This document shows positions 1 to 7,533 of a stretch of DNA of 50,382 nt, piece by piece; the first letter of the stretch is position 1, and every line of letters begins with the position of its first letter. Made by a program: the position numbers and the translations under genes. The notes under the pieces were generated by a model, which saw nothing but the letters and a program-made list of their open reading frames with translations, made no database searches and had not been told where the DNA came from. Origin of the DNA: JBGPOS01 sp041488155 (GTDB lineage Bacteria; Chloroflexota; Dehalococcoidia; Tepidiformales; Tepidiformaceae); contig JBGPOS010000022.1 of the NCBI GenBank assembly GCA_041488155.1, positions 1 to 50,382 on the forward strand, read 5' to 3'.

Positions 1-474
1 CGGCGAGCGCCTTCTCAAACGGTTCACCCCCACGCGTGTGGGGACGACATGTCCGTAACACCGGCGAGCGCCTTCTCAAACGGTTCACCCCCACGCGTGT
101 GGGGACGACATGTCCGTAACACCGGCGAGCGCCTTCTCAAACGGTTCACCCCCACGCGTGTGGGGACGACGCGTAATCCGCCCGCGGCTCAAGGAACACC
201 TCCGGTTCACCCCCACGCGTGTGGGGACGACCTCGCCCACATCACCGAGGTCACTGACGGTACCGGTTCACCCCCACGCGTGTGGGGACGCCGCCGCCCG
301 CCAGTACCAGGTCGACGTCGCCAACGGTTCACCCCCACGCGTGTGGGACGACGAGGTAGTGGCTGAGGCCGAGGACGGTGAGCTCGGTTCGCCCCCACGC
401 GTGTGGGGACGACCACCAGAAGCTGGAGTGGCAGCAGCAGCACTACGGTTCACCCCCACGCGCATGGGGACGAC
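1..474 (-). CRISPR. Type I-E CRISPR array, 8 repeats, truncated at both ends
   Basis: Eight repeats of a 29-nt unit lie at 20-48, 81-109, 142-170, 203-231, 264-292, 325-352, 385-413 and 446-474, separated by spacers of exactly 32 nt. Read on the minus strand the unit begins GTCGTCCCCAC and ends GGGGGTGAACCG. This is the canonical type I-E layout, with a CCCCAC/GTGGGG hairpin for Cas6e. By that orientation the leader belongs at the high-coordinate, cas1 side. Repeats at low coordinates are identical. The four nearest cas1 are altered: 264-292 has a changed terminal base, 325-352 lacks one G of the stem, 385-413 has A to G, and 446-474 has two stem/loop changes. The spacers at 49-80 and 110-141 are identical, and 1-19 is the end of a third copy. 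The array runs off the left window edge and no leader is visible. Confidence 0.97.
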
Positions 475-701
475 CTGATGACGTTTCTACAGCCGTTTTC
501 GGCGAGAGCGCGCATCGCGGCGTGCGTGACGGTAGTGCCGGGTCCCAGGAGAAGGACGGTGAGCGCGGCGCAGGGGACAGCCACGCTGCCCCGCGCATCG
601 AAGAGGGTTATCGCCTTCTGGTCCTGCTCTACCTTGCAGCGCTCCACGTACAGGTAGGTGAGGCTGTCGCGGACCTTGGGAAGGCTGTGAAGGTCTTTCA
701 C
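450..701 (-). pseudogene. cas1: Truncated cas1 (N-terminal fragment) running into the CRISPR array
   Basis: The GTG at 701-699 overlaps the cas6e stop as GTGA, the usual coupling in this operon. The first 65 or so residues match the N-terminal beta-sandwich of type I-E Cas1: a YLYVE strand, an ITLFDARGSV strand, and LLLGPGTTVTHAAMRALAENG. Homology stops at about 490. After a short non-homologous stretch the frame enters the CRISPR repeat at 474 and ends at a TGA inside it. The whole C-terminal integrase domain, with its metal-binding Glu, His and Asp, is absent, and cas2 does not follow. The product of about 83 residues cannot be an active integrase. A deletion between cas1 and an internal repeat, or an assembly join, would explain it. 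Confidence 0.85.
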
Positions 702-1531
702 CGCTCCGGTGAGAGGGAGAGCAACCCGCAACCGAAGGCCTTGCCAGGCCCAACGCCCGCGGCCCATGCATGGCGAAACCTGGCGGGATCGGTCACGACC
801 AACTGCCCTTCGAAGAGAGCTGTGCCGAAGGTGAGGCGGCGGTCGCGGCTGAAGATTCCTCCGGCGGGGTCGGCGCGCGATTGCCAGAACCGGCGGGCGT
901 CATCGCCGGCCGGGCCAACCTCGCCGTCGACCAGGCGGGCCGCTTTCAGTTCGAAGCCATCAAACTCGGAGCCGCGGCGCGCGAGCCACGCGATTCGCTC
1001 TTCTTCGCGGCGGATCTCGACGCGTTTACCAACGCGCTTACCATCCTCGCGTTCGCGCCACCACCTGCCCTCCTCGGCCTCCGGGCGGCGCACGAGGCGG
1101 GTGCGTTCGTGCTCGGGGATTTCGCTTGCTTCGCGCCACTGGCCCCGGGTATCGAGTTCACGGGTGTCGGGCCCGAGGGTGGCCCTGTGGTGGACGCGGC
1201 GGGTGGGGTTCGCCCGCAGCCGGAACCGGAAGCGCGCCCCCTCCGCTACCAGAGATTCGAGGCCCGCCAGGTCTTTCGGCCCATCGACGCCCACAACAGC
1301 GGAGGATTCGATGGCCCACCGAGGCGGCGCGCCCGACTGGACGAGCACGTCGACCCGGGCGCCGCCCGCGGTCTCTTCCACGCGAAAGAGGACGCCTAAT
1401 TCGGCGCGGGCCTGCGGCGCCTGGGCCTGGCCGAAGCCCGACATGATGGTGCGGTGAAGCTGGTTGCAGTCTCCCAGCCATGCGCGGGCATCGCGGTCCC
1501 TGGGGTTAAGCGTGAGACGGCTGAGGTACAT
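698..1531 (-). CDS. cas6e: Cas6e (CasE/Cse3) crRNA endoribonuclease
   Basis: A 277-residue protein starting at the ATG at 1531 and overlapping the end of cas5e by 26 nt. In type I-E systems Cas6e cuts the repeat hairpin and stays bound to the 3' end of the crRNA within Cascade. The N-terminus (MYLSRLTLNPR, then GDCNQLHRTIMSGF) is characteristic, and His26 sits at the catalytic position known for Thermus Cse3. The C-terminal glycine-rich segment GVGPGKAFGCGLLSL is the RAMP-type G-loop. The length is slightly above the usual 200-260 residues because of an Arg/Glu-rich stretch around residues 150-190. It looks intact, although its neighbour cas1 is broken. Confidence 0.93.
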   Translation of the reverse strand: MYLSRLTLNPRDRDARAWLGDCNQLHRTIMSGFGQAQAPQARAELGVLFRVEETAGGARVDVLVQSGAPPRWAIESSAVVGVDGPKDLAGLESLVAEGARFRFRLRANPTRRVHHRATLGPDTRELDTRGQWREASEIPEHERTRLVRRPEAEEGRWWREREDGKRVGKRVEIRREEERIAWLARRGSEFDGFELKAARLVDGEVGPAGDDARRFWQSRADPAGGIFSRDRRLTFGTALFEGQLVVTDPARFRHAWAAGVGPGKAFGCGLLSLSPER

Positions 1532-2237
1532 CGCTTGGCTCCTTGCCTGGAAGTTCAGGCGTGAACTCGTGGACGATGGCCCGCTGGCCGAAGGTGCGGT
1601 CTTGGAAGGCGGCGCCAACCGGTTGGTCGTTGCGCGTTTCGGGGCGGGCGGGGCCGCTGAAGTCTGTTTCGAGCACCAGGCGCAACCGTTTGCCACGGCC
1701 CTCGGGCGGAGGGCGCCACGCCAACGGCCTCAGGGGCCAGGGTTCGGCTACGAGCGCTTCCCGAAGCGCCAGCGGGCGGATGCCACCCTCGCCAGGGAGG
1801 TAGAGCGGCACCGAAGGCAGGAAGCTCTTGCGCCCAAGCGAAAGCTGCCAACAGGGCGCCCGCAAGGCGTCTTGCAGATCGTGCAAGAACACCTCGCGAT
1901 CCCCTTCGAGTCCCACAAGGAAGTCGGCGCCGGCGAGGAAGTAACGATTGGAAAGGACCGCATTCTTCGAAATGCCGCCGGCCGCGCGGGCGACCCCATC
2001 CACTCCGCCAGCGGTGTGGTAGTCGTTCGCCATTGTCCCTTCGTTATCCACGCGCACACCCATGCGGAGGGCGGCGAGGTCGCTGACGTCTTCGGACCGG
2101 GGCCGGCCGAGGGCCGCACAGAGGATGCCCACGACGCCGCTTTTGGAAGGCTCCAGCTCCGTATCGCGCTCGGTGAAGCGGCTACGCGTACCCCACGACT
2201 GCATGGGGCCGCAGAGGCGGATGAGGAGGGTGGGCAT
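1506..2237 (-). CDS. cas5e: Cas5e (CasD) Cascade subunit
   Basis: A 243-residue protein whose ATG lies one base after the cas7e stop. Cas5e binds the 5' handle of the crRNA and joins the Cas7 backbone to Cas8e. The start MPTLLIRLCGPMQSWGTRSRF and the following EPSKSGVVGILCAALG are the classic Cas5 N-terminal RAMP signature. The YHTAGG and SNRYFLAGADFLVGLEG segments are also typical. The length is normal and no frameshift is seen. The C-terminal tail overlaps the start of cas6e, so the two are probably translated together. Confidence 0.94.
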   Translation of the reverse strand: MPTLLIRLCGPMQSWGTRSRFTERDTELEPSKSGVVGILCAALGRPRSEDVSDLAALRMGVRVDNEGTMANDYHTAGGVDGVARAAGGISKNAVLSNRYFLAGADFLVGLEGDREVFLHDLQDALRAPCWQLSLGRKSFLPSVPLYLPGEGGIRPLALREALVAEPWPLRPLAWRPPPEGRGKRLRLVLETDFSGPARPETRNDQPVGAAFQDRTFGQRAIVHEFTPELPGKEPSDVPQPSHA

Positions 2238-2238
2238 A

Positions 2239-3378
2239 CTATCTCGCCTTCACTGGACGGGCTGCATCCAGGGTCCGTTCGAGGAGGACAGCGAAGTTGG
2301 CCACCTGGTGCGGCGCGAGGTGTTCGAGAGCAGGCTTGCCGAGAGCTGCCACCGCCAACCGCGCTCCGGCCGGCGGCCCGTACATCGACACCAGTTCGCC
2401 CCAGTGCGTGTCGAGCGCCCCGATCGAGGCCTCGATCAGCCCCCCATTGCGGCCCGCGCGCACCGGGTCCACGAAGGCGTTGGCAAGCGACCAGGCGCCG
2501 CTGTCGCGCACAACGGTGAAGACGAACGCGGGCGCGTTGCGGGCGGCGAAGGAGTTCTGCTTCCCGGTAGGGATGGCGTCGCGACTGGCCAGGAGGAAGG
2601 CGCGCAGGGTGGCATCAACCAGCTCCTGGTCGCCGCCCAGGTTCGTTTCAAGTTGCGCGATGTCAATGTTCGCGTAGCGGTAGAAGCAGGCCGAGTTGAA
2701 CTCCACGGTACCAATCATGTCGGCGCCGGCAGTCTCCTTCGGCTTCAAGTCGTCTACCGCGGTGTAGTAGTCGAACTCGCTGCTCACTTGATGAGTAGAG
2801 ATGGCGTGGGCAACCTGGCCGGCGGCATCGATGTTGCGCTCGGGAAGATCGGCAAGCATTCGGCCGAAGAGCGCAAGGTCGCTGGCCTTGCCGCCATCGA
2901 GGTTCTTGGCCAGCTCGGCCGCGAGCTCCTTGGTGGCGTCGTCTTTCGCGTCCTTCTTGCCCTTCTTCTCCGTGCTGGCGGCGAGTGAATCCCACTGCTG
3001 GTCGCAGAACTCCGCGATAGCAGCCACTTCGTGCTCCCCCAAGAAGAGGAGGTACTCGGTCTTTTGGTCTGTTGCGAGCTTGATATCGAGCAGCGCAAGT
3101 CCCGCTTCGGCCACAGCGGGGGCGGCTTCGGCGTTGCGGCCAGCGGCGATGAGGCGCTTTGCCACTTCGTCCACGAACCGCTTGCTGCGGGTGGCGCGCT
3201 GCGCGGCGGGTACGAGTCCACCAGCATCGAATTCGCCCCGGATCGCACGCTTGATGCTCTGGCTCGAAATGCGCGCTCGGCGGTAGCCACCGAATTCGCA
3301 ATTCTTGGGACTCCCGGTGTCATCGCGGTTGAGGTTGGAAGGGGCGAAGTTTTGGATGATGTGCAGTTCGAGAAGCAT
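2239..3378 (-). CDS. cas7e: Cas7e (CasC/Cse4) Cascade backbone subunit
   Basis: A 379-residue protein starting at the ATG at 3378, six bases after the cse2 stop. Six copies form the crRNA-holding backbone of Cascade. The N-terminus (MLLELHIIQNFAPSNLNRDD, then GYRRARISSQSIKRAIR) is diagnostic for the family. The later QVSSEFDYYTAVDD and IGTVEFNSACFYRYANID segments are also conserved. A Lys/Asp/Glu-rich stretch near residues 150-170 is a likely variable loop. The reading frame is intact and the length is normal for type I-E. Confidence 0.95.
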   Translation of the reverse strand: MLLELHIIQNFAPSNLNRDDTGSPKNCEFGGYRRARISSQSIKRAIRGEFDAGGLVPAAQRATRSKRFVDEVAKRLIAAGRNAEAAPAVAEAGLALLDIKLATDQKTEYLLFLGEHEVAAIAEFCDQQWDSLAASTEKKGKKDAKDDATKELAAELAKNLDGGKASDLALFGRMLADLPERNIDAAGQVAHAISTHQVSSEFDYYTAVDDLKPKETAGADMIGTVEFNSACFYRYANIDIAQLETNLGGDQELVDATLRAFLLASRDAIPTGKQNSFAARNAPAFVFTVVRDSGAWSLANAFVDPVRAGRNGGLIEASIGALDTHWGELVSMYGPPAGARLAVAALGKPALEHLAPHQVANFAVLLERTLDAARPVKAR

Positions 3379-3384
3379 GGCTGG

Positions 3385-3990
3385 TTAATCCTCCTGTTCC
3401 GTGGCCGTGTCGTTATCGGTGGTGGGTGCGGCGTCATCGGTGCTGGTGGCTGAGCGGCGCCAGAAGCCGGCGGCCCAATCGCGCTGGACGCGCCGGTCCG
3501 CGGCCTCCCAGCGGACGATGTCGTTGTAGAGCTGGCCGTAGTCGATAGGTGTGTCTGGCGAACGTGAGTGGAGCAGGGTCATGAGGTGGCGGAGATGCGT
3601 CGGGAGGCCCTCGCTGTCGCAGTTGAGCAGCGCCCCGAAGCGGCGGGCCACGCCCTCGTCTTCATCAACGCTGCCTTCGCGGCGGCGGATGCGAGCCAGG
3701 CTCGTCCCAAAGCCGCGCTGCTGACGGGAGCGGACCTCCTCGGCCGGTTCGCCGTGGTTCGGGTGGAGCCCGAAGAGGCTCGCCACCAGGTAGGCGGCGT
3801 CCACGTTGCTCTCGTATTCATTCACCGGGATGAAGGGCTCCACGTAGGGGAACATCTCCGGCACGGTCCCGGCGGGCTTGCCGAGACCGCGGCGAAGAGC
3901 GGCAAGGGCTGCGCGGTCGTCTCGCTCTTTGAGCTGGACGAGCCGCGCGACGAGCGGGTGTTGGCGCGCCGGTGGCGCTGGGGCGGTCAT
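3385..3990 (-). CDS. cse2: Cse2 (CasB, Cas11e) Cascade small subunit
   Basis: A 201-residue protein. The ATG at 3990 is set by the ATGA overlap with the cas8e stop; a longer open frame upstream is inside cas8e and is ignored. Two Cse2 copies stabilise the R-loop in type I-E Cascade. Recognisable parts are the basic helix after QHPLVARLVQLKERDDRAAL, the FGTSLARIRRREGSVDEDEG segment, and RRFGALLNCDSEGLPTHLR. The C-terminal tail is rich in Asp and Thr and probably disordered. The length matches the family. Confidence 0.92.
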   Translation of the reverse strand: MTAPAPPARQHPLVARLVQLKERDDRAALAALRRGLGKPAGTVPEMFPYVEPFIPVNEYESNVDAAYLVASLFGLHPNHGEPAEEVRSRQQRGFGTSLARIRRREGSVDEDEGVARRFGALLNCDSEGLPTHLRHLMTLLHSRSPDTPIDYGQLYNDIVRWEAADRRVQRDWAAGFWRRSATSTDDAAPTTDNDTATEQED

Positions 3991-5594
3991 TGTGAAACCT
4001 CCTCTGATTCTGGTGCGAGTTGGGGTGGGGCATCGGGCTGCAGCGGTTGGAGGGCCTCCCTCAGCAGGTAGCGGACGCGGGGACCAGCCTCGGCGGCCGC
4101 GCGGTAGCCACGGCTTTCCGTCTCCAGCGCGCGGCAGGCTTGGTCGAAGGCGGCGCGAGCGGCAGCGGAGACCTGGTCTGCCCACCACACGCGCGCGGCT
4201 TCGCCGTAGTCGGATTCGTACTCCGCCGCGAGGCGGACCATGTAGGTGCGAAAGGGGACATCGAGCACGGGCCAGTACGCCCGGAGGGGCGCGAGCGACT
4301 CCACGAGCGCGGTCACGCGGTCCTTGTCGGCCGTGCCGCCGGGCCCGAGCGTCTCGCTCGCAAGCAGCCGAACTCCACCGCGAAGCGCCTTGCCCGACTC
4401 TTCGGCCGCGGTGACGGCGCGGCCCAGAGCAGCGACCAGGTCCGGCTCATCAAGGTAGGCGAGCGGGAGGGGAAGCTCCTCGCTGCGCCAGAGGAACACT
4501 TTGGCCCGGTCCGTGGAGAGCCCGAAGGCGGCGAGGTTGAACTTGCGCGACGGGTCGATCGCACGCTCGTTGCGCAGGCGGGCCAGCCAGCGCAGAGCAG
4601 CGGAGATCTGCTTCGTTTCGTTCAGTGCCTGGAGCAGGTTCGAGCTGTCCCTCCAGAGCGCCTTCTCCGGCGCGAATCCAACGGGCGCCCACGGGTCGGT
4701 CCCTTTCATCGGGTTCGCGCGCAACTTGTAGGCGGCCATCGTTTCGCGCTGCCGGACTGTCAGGTCCGATGAGAGGCGGAAACCGGCCATGAGCGTCATC
4801 CGGCTCACTGTGTCGCCATCCGGGTTCGGGAACAGAAGGATCCGGCGGCTTTGCCAGGTGAGGAGGTCAAGGTAGCCATCGGGCGCTCGCTCCGCGGCGT
4901 GGGCCGGCGGGCGCTCCCACGCCGGCGCGTCCTTCGTAGCGTCGAACTCGAACGGCTCGCCGGCCTCGCCGTCTACCTGCACCATGTTGAGGACAAGCGT
5001 TTCGAAGAGGTTCGCGCCCACATTCAGCAGGACCGCTGCTTTGACCAGGTGGGCCGCCTCGGCGCTTGGTGGGTCTCCGGGCAGCCTTCCGATCAGTCCG
5101 CCGATGGCGAACATGTGTTGGGAGAGCACTAGCCGGGCCACTCTAGCCGCCCGGATCGACGGCAGTGACGTGTCCCAAGAGTGGTCGAAGAGGACGGCGT
5201 TGTTCCCGGCGCTGAACTCGTGTCCGAGCTTGGCAACTGTGGTCGCGGCCGTCTCCGGCAGGCCCGGCGCCTGGTAAAACGGCCGGTCGGCATCGAAGAG
5301 GTCGAAGCGGTGTCGCCACACATCTGCCCATGCGTCGATGGATGCGACATCGAACCGGCCCGCTTCCCACAGTTCGGACCAGTCCGAGTCATCGGCGACA
5401 CGGAAGATGCGGTGGAGCACGGCCAGCAGCAGCCGGTGGACGGCGATGGTTTCGAGCGGCGAATCCGCAACGATCCCGGTGATCTCCTCCGCGTGGGCGA
5501 GCGTGTCTCGCAGCGAGAGGTCTTGCGGCACCGCCGTACCAACGAACTGGCACGGGATCCAGGGCCTGTCGATGAGGTTGAACGATGCGGTCAT
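3987..5594 (-). CDS. cas8e: Cas8e (Cse1/CasA) Cascade large subunit
   Basis: A 535-residue protein starting at the ATG at 5594, which overlaps the cas3 stop as ATGA. Cse1 recognises the PAM and recruits Cas3 to the target. The start MTASFNLIDRPWIPCQF, then SLRDTLAHAEEI and the PLETIAVHRLLLAVLHR helix, are standard for Cse1. A later VARLVLSQHMFAIGGLIGRLPG region corresponds to the conserved core around the PAM-reading loop. The C-terminal four-helix bundle is present and the full family length is kept. Its partner Cas3 is truncated here, so recruitment would have no functional nuclease unless one is encoded elsewhere. Confidence 0.94.
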   Translation of the reverse strand: MTASFNLIDRPWIPCQFVGTAVPQDLSLRDTLAHAEEITGIVADSPLETIAVHRLLLAVLHRIFRVADDSDWSELWEAGRFDVASIDAWADVWRHRFDLFDADRPFYQAPGLPETAATTVAKLGHEFSAGNNAVLFDHSWDTSLPSIRAARVARLVLSQHMFAIGGLIGRLPGDPPSAEAAHLVKAAVLLNVGANLFETLVLNMVQVDGEAGEPFEFDATKDAPAWERPPAHAAERAPDGYLDLLTWQSRRILLFPNPDGDTVSRMTLMAGFRLSSDLTVRQRETMAAYKLRANPMKGTDPWAPVGFAPEKALWRDSSNLLQALNETKQISAALRWLARLRNERAIDPSRKFNLAAFGLSTDRAKVFLWRSEELPLPLAYLDEPDLVAALGRAVTAAEESGKALRGGVRLLASETLGPGGTADKDRVTALVESLAPLRAYWPVLDVPFRTYMVRLAAEYESDYGEAARVWWADQVSAAARAAFDQACRALETESRGYRAAAEAGPRVRYLLREALQPLQPDAPPQLAPESEEVSQ

Positions 5595-6922
5595 TGGACC
5601 TTCTCCGTTGTGATACTCAGCCCGGTTTCCGCGCTGTACTTGAAGCGCACGCCCTCCACCGACGCCTCGTCGTTGCTATCGAGGATTAGAAGCCGATGGC
5701 GGCGCAGGGCGGCGTGCGCCGCGAGCGCTGGCGGCACCTTCAGGTTGAACAGCGCGGGCACGGCCCGGCGCGATGACACGGAGATCGAGTGCAGGAGGAG
5801 TTCCTTGACGGTATCGCGGTTCGGCGCCGCGCTGCCCTTCGGCTCCAGCGAGGAGCCTTCGGGCAGCAGCACGACGCTCACCGTCGGCTCAGTGAGGCGC
5901 GTCACCGCCTGGAGAGCAGGGTGCAGTTCGGGCGAATCCTCTTCGCGCCAGAACTTCTGGAAGTCGGACGGATCCACCACGATGCGTCCACCCGGTTTGC
6001 GCACCCTGCGGCCCTCCGCTTCGCTGCTCTCCTTTCCCTTTTTCAATTGCATCGCCGCCCACGTCTCTTGCCACTTCTCCGCCAATTCGTTCCCCACGCC
6101 TTCGGGGACTCCTTCGTCCTCCCGGTAGACAAGGTCCACCAGTTCCTGGATGTCTTCCGGGATCGCGATCGCGTCGCGGCCGCGGAGGGCGTGCCAGGTG
6201 CGGAGGAGGATGTGCTCGTCGTAGACGTACGTGCTGGCGCGGTCGAACTCCGGGGTGCCGTCGTCTCGTTCGTTCGGCCAGCGCACGTGAAGCGCAGGCG
6301 CGCCACCGGGGCGCCCTTCCCGCTCGTGCCGTTGCAGCCGCCCGGAACGCTGTAACAGCAGGTCCACCGGTGCGAGGTCCGTCACCATCACGTCGAAGTC
6401 CACATCGAGCGATTGTTCGATCACCTGGGTCGCCACCAGCACGTAACGTCGCGGCCGTTCGGCCTCTTGCGCTTCAGGTGGGCCGAACCGCCGCAGGCAA
6501 TCCGCCTCGATACGCTGCCGGTCGTTCGCGAGAAACTGGGCGTGGAAGAGTCCAAGTTCCTTCGCTTCGAACGCGCCCTTGAGCGCGGCATACGTCTCCT
6601 GTGCCCGGCCCACGGTGTTGCAGATGACAACCGCGCAGCCGCCGTCCGCCAGTTCCTTCAGCAGCAGGTCGCGCGTCGCTTCTGGGGAGTCGGGGACCTT
6701 GTTCAATTTCAGCTCGCGTTTCGAACGCTCCGCGGCGGGGAACGACTCGGCGCGAACAGCGCCGCCTTCGAGCCAGGTGATGCGCGGGTAGGCGGTCGGC
6801 GCTGCCTCGCCCCCGGTGTCAGGAGCGCCCTGCCCGCGACGGTAGGCCTCCGCCAGCAGCTGTCGCCGGCCAGTGGGCAGAGTCGCCGAGAGCAGCACCA
6901 CCGGGGACTCGAGAGCGCCCGG
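5591..6922 (-). pseudogene. cas3: cas3 C-terminal fragment (motif III onward)
   Basis: The frame shows clear Cas3 homology from PVVLLSATLPTGRR (helicase motif III) at about 6905. It continues through VICNTVGRAQETY, motif V (LVATQVIEQSLDVDFDVMVTD) and motif VI (LLLQRSGRLQRH) to the Cas3 C-terminal domain and a stop that overlaps cas8e. The HD nuclease domain, the Walker A motif and the DEAH box are missing, roughly the first 500 residues of a normal 850-950-residue Cas3. Upstream sequence belongs to an integrase in another frame. A weak match to Cas3 just before the SAT motif (EWPGALESP) may push the true breakpoint to about 6925. The remaining GTG at 6901 would give 436 residues without nuclease or ATP-binding capacity. 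Confidence 0.88.
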
Positions 6923-7524
6923 CCACTCCGGCCCACGAACAGCGGCCCCGCCACCACGCCAAGCCGCAGCAGCGCCTGCAGCGACGGAGGAGTCACGGGC
7001 ACGCGGCGATCGCCGACCTTCCCCCGCACACGGATCGCCCCCGCCTCGAGGTCGGCCGCCGTCAGGCTCGAAAGCTCGCCAACCCGGATCCCCGTGTCCA
7101 GCAGCACAGTCAGCGCCGCCACGTCGCGAGGGTCCCGAGCCACCCCGAACAGCATCCGCAACTCAGCGCCCGAAAGCACCCGCGGCAGAGTCGGGAGCGG
7201 CCGCGGAAGCCGCACGTGGTGAGCCACGGAACGAACCCCGTAGCGCTCCTCAGCCCACCCAAGACAAGCCCGCAACGCCCGCAACCGAGATCTCGCCGAC
7301 TGCCCAGAACGAGCCGCCGCCAGCCACTCCTCAACCGCCTCCACGGTCGCCGCGCCGGGGCACAGCCGCACGAACGAACCAAGGAGCCAGCCGTACCACT
7401 CCAGCGTCGCAGCACTCACGTGGAGCGCCCGGCGGTTCGCCAGGAACGCCCGCACAACCTCACCCGCCGTCACCGGCGCCAGGCCCGCCACGGGCCGTAT
7501 ACCGCTATCTCGAAAAACGTTCAT
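6905..7524 (-). pseudogene. Tyrosine recombinase/integrase, truncated before the catalytic C-terminus
   Basis: The ATG at 7524 lies ten bases after the stop of the replication-initiator-like gene. The N-terminal SAM-like core-binding domain (about residues 15-105) is followed by the catalytic domain with VLSGAELRMLF, the first catalytic Arg in LLDTGIRVGELSSL, and the beta-hairpin Lys in IRVRGKVGDRRVPV. It keeps good similarity to GPLFVGRSGRALSS at about residue 206, then joins cas3 sequence in a different frame. The HxxR, second His and nucleophilic Tyr are missing. The frame runs on into cas3 to 6709, but that tail (Arg/Ser/Pro-rich) is out-of-frame sequence. The gene is probably the recombinase of an element inserted at the tRNA-Asp gene, now inactive. 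Confidence 0.85.
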
Positions 7525-7533
7525 AGGCCCGTG

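Noticed and set aside
1..478. Small proteins encoded across the CRISPR repeats (repeated HPHACGDD and SPPRVWGR)
   Set aside because: These are translations of the repeat unit itself.
378..2519. Long plus-strand open frames opposite cas1, cas6e and cas5e
   Set aside because: They have no recognisable domains and mirror the codon structure of intact minus-strand cas genes in GC-rich DNA.
5591..7524. A new integrase-Cas3 fusion protein
   Set aside because: The two homologous parts are in different reading frames and each lacks its catalytic half. It is a deletion junction, not a fusion gene.
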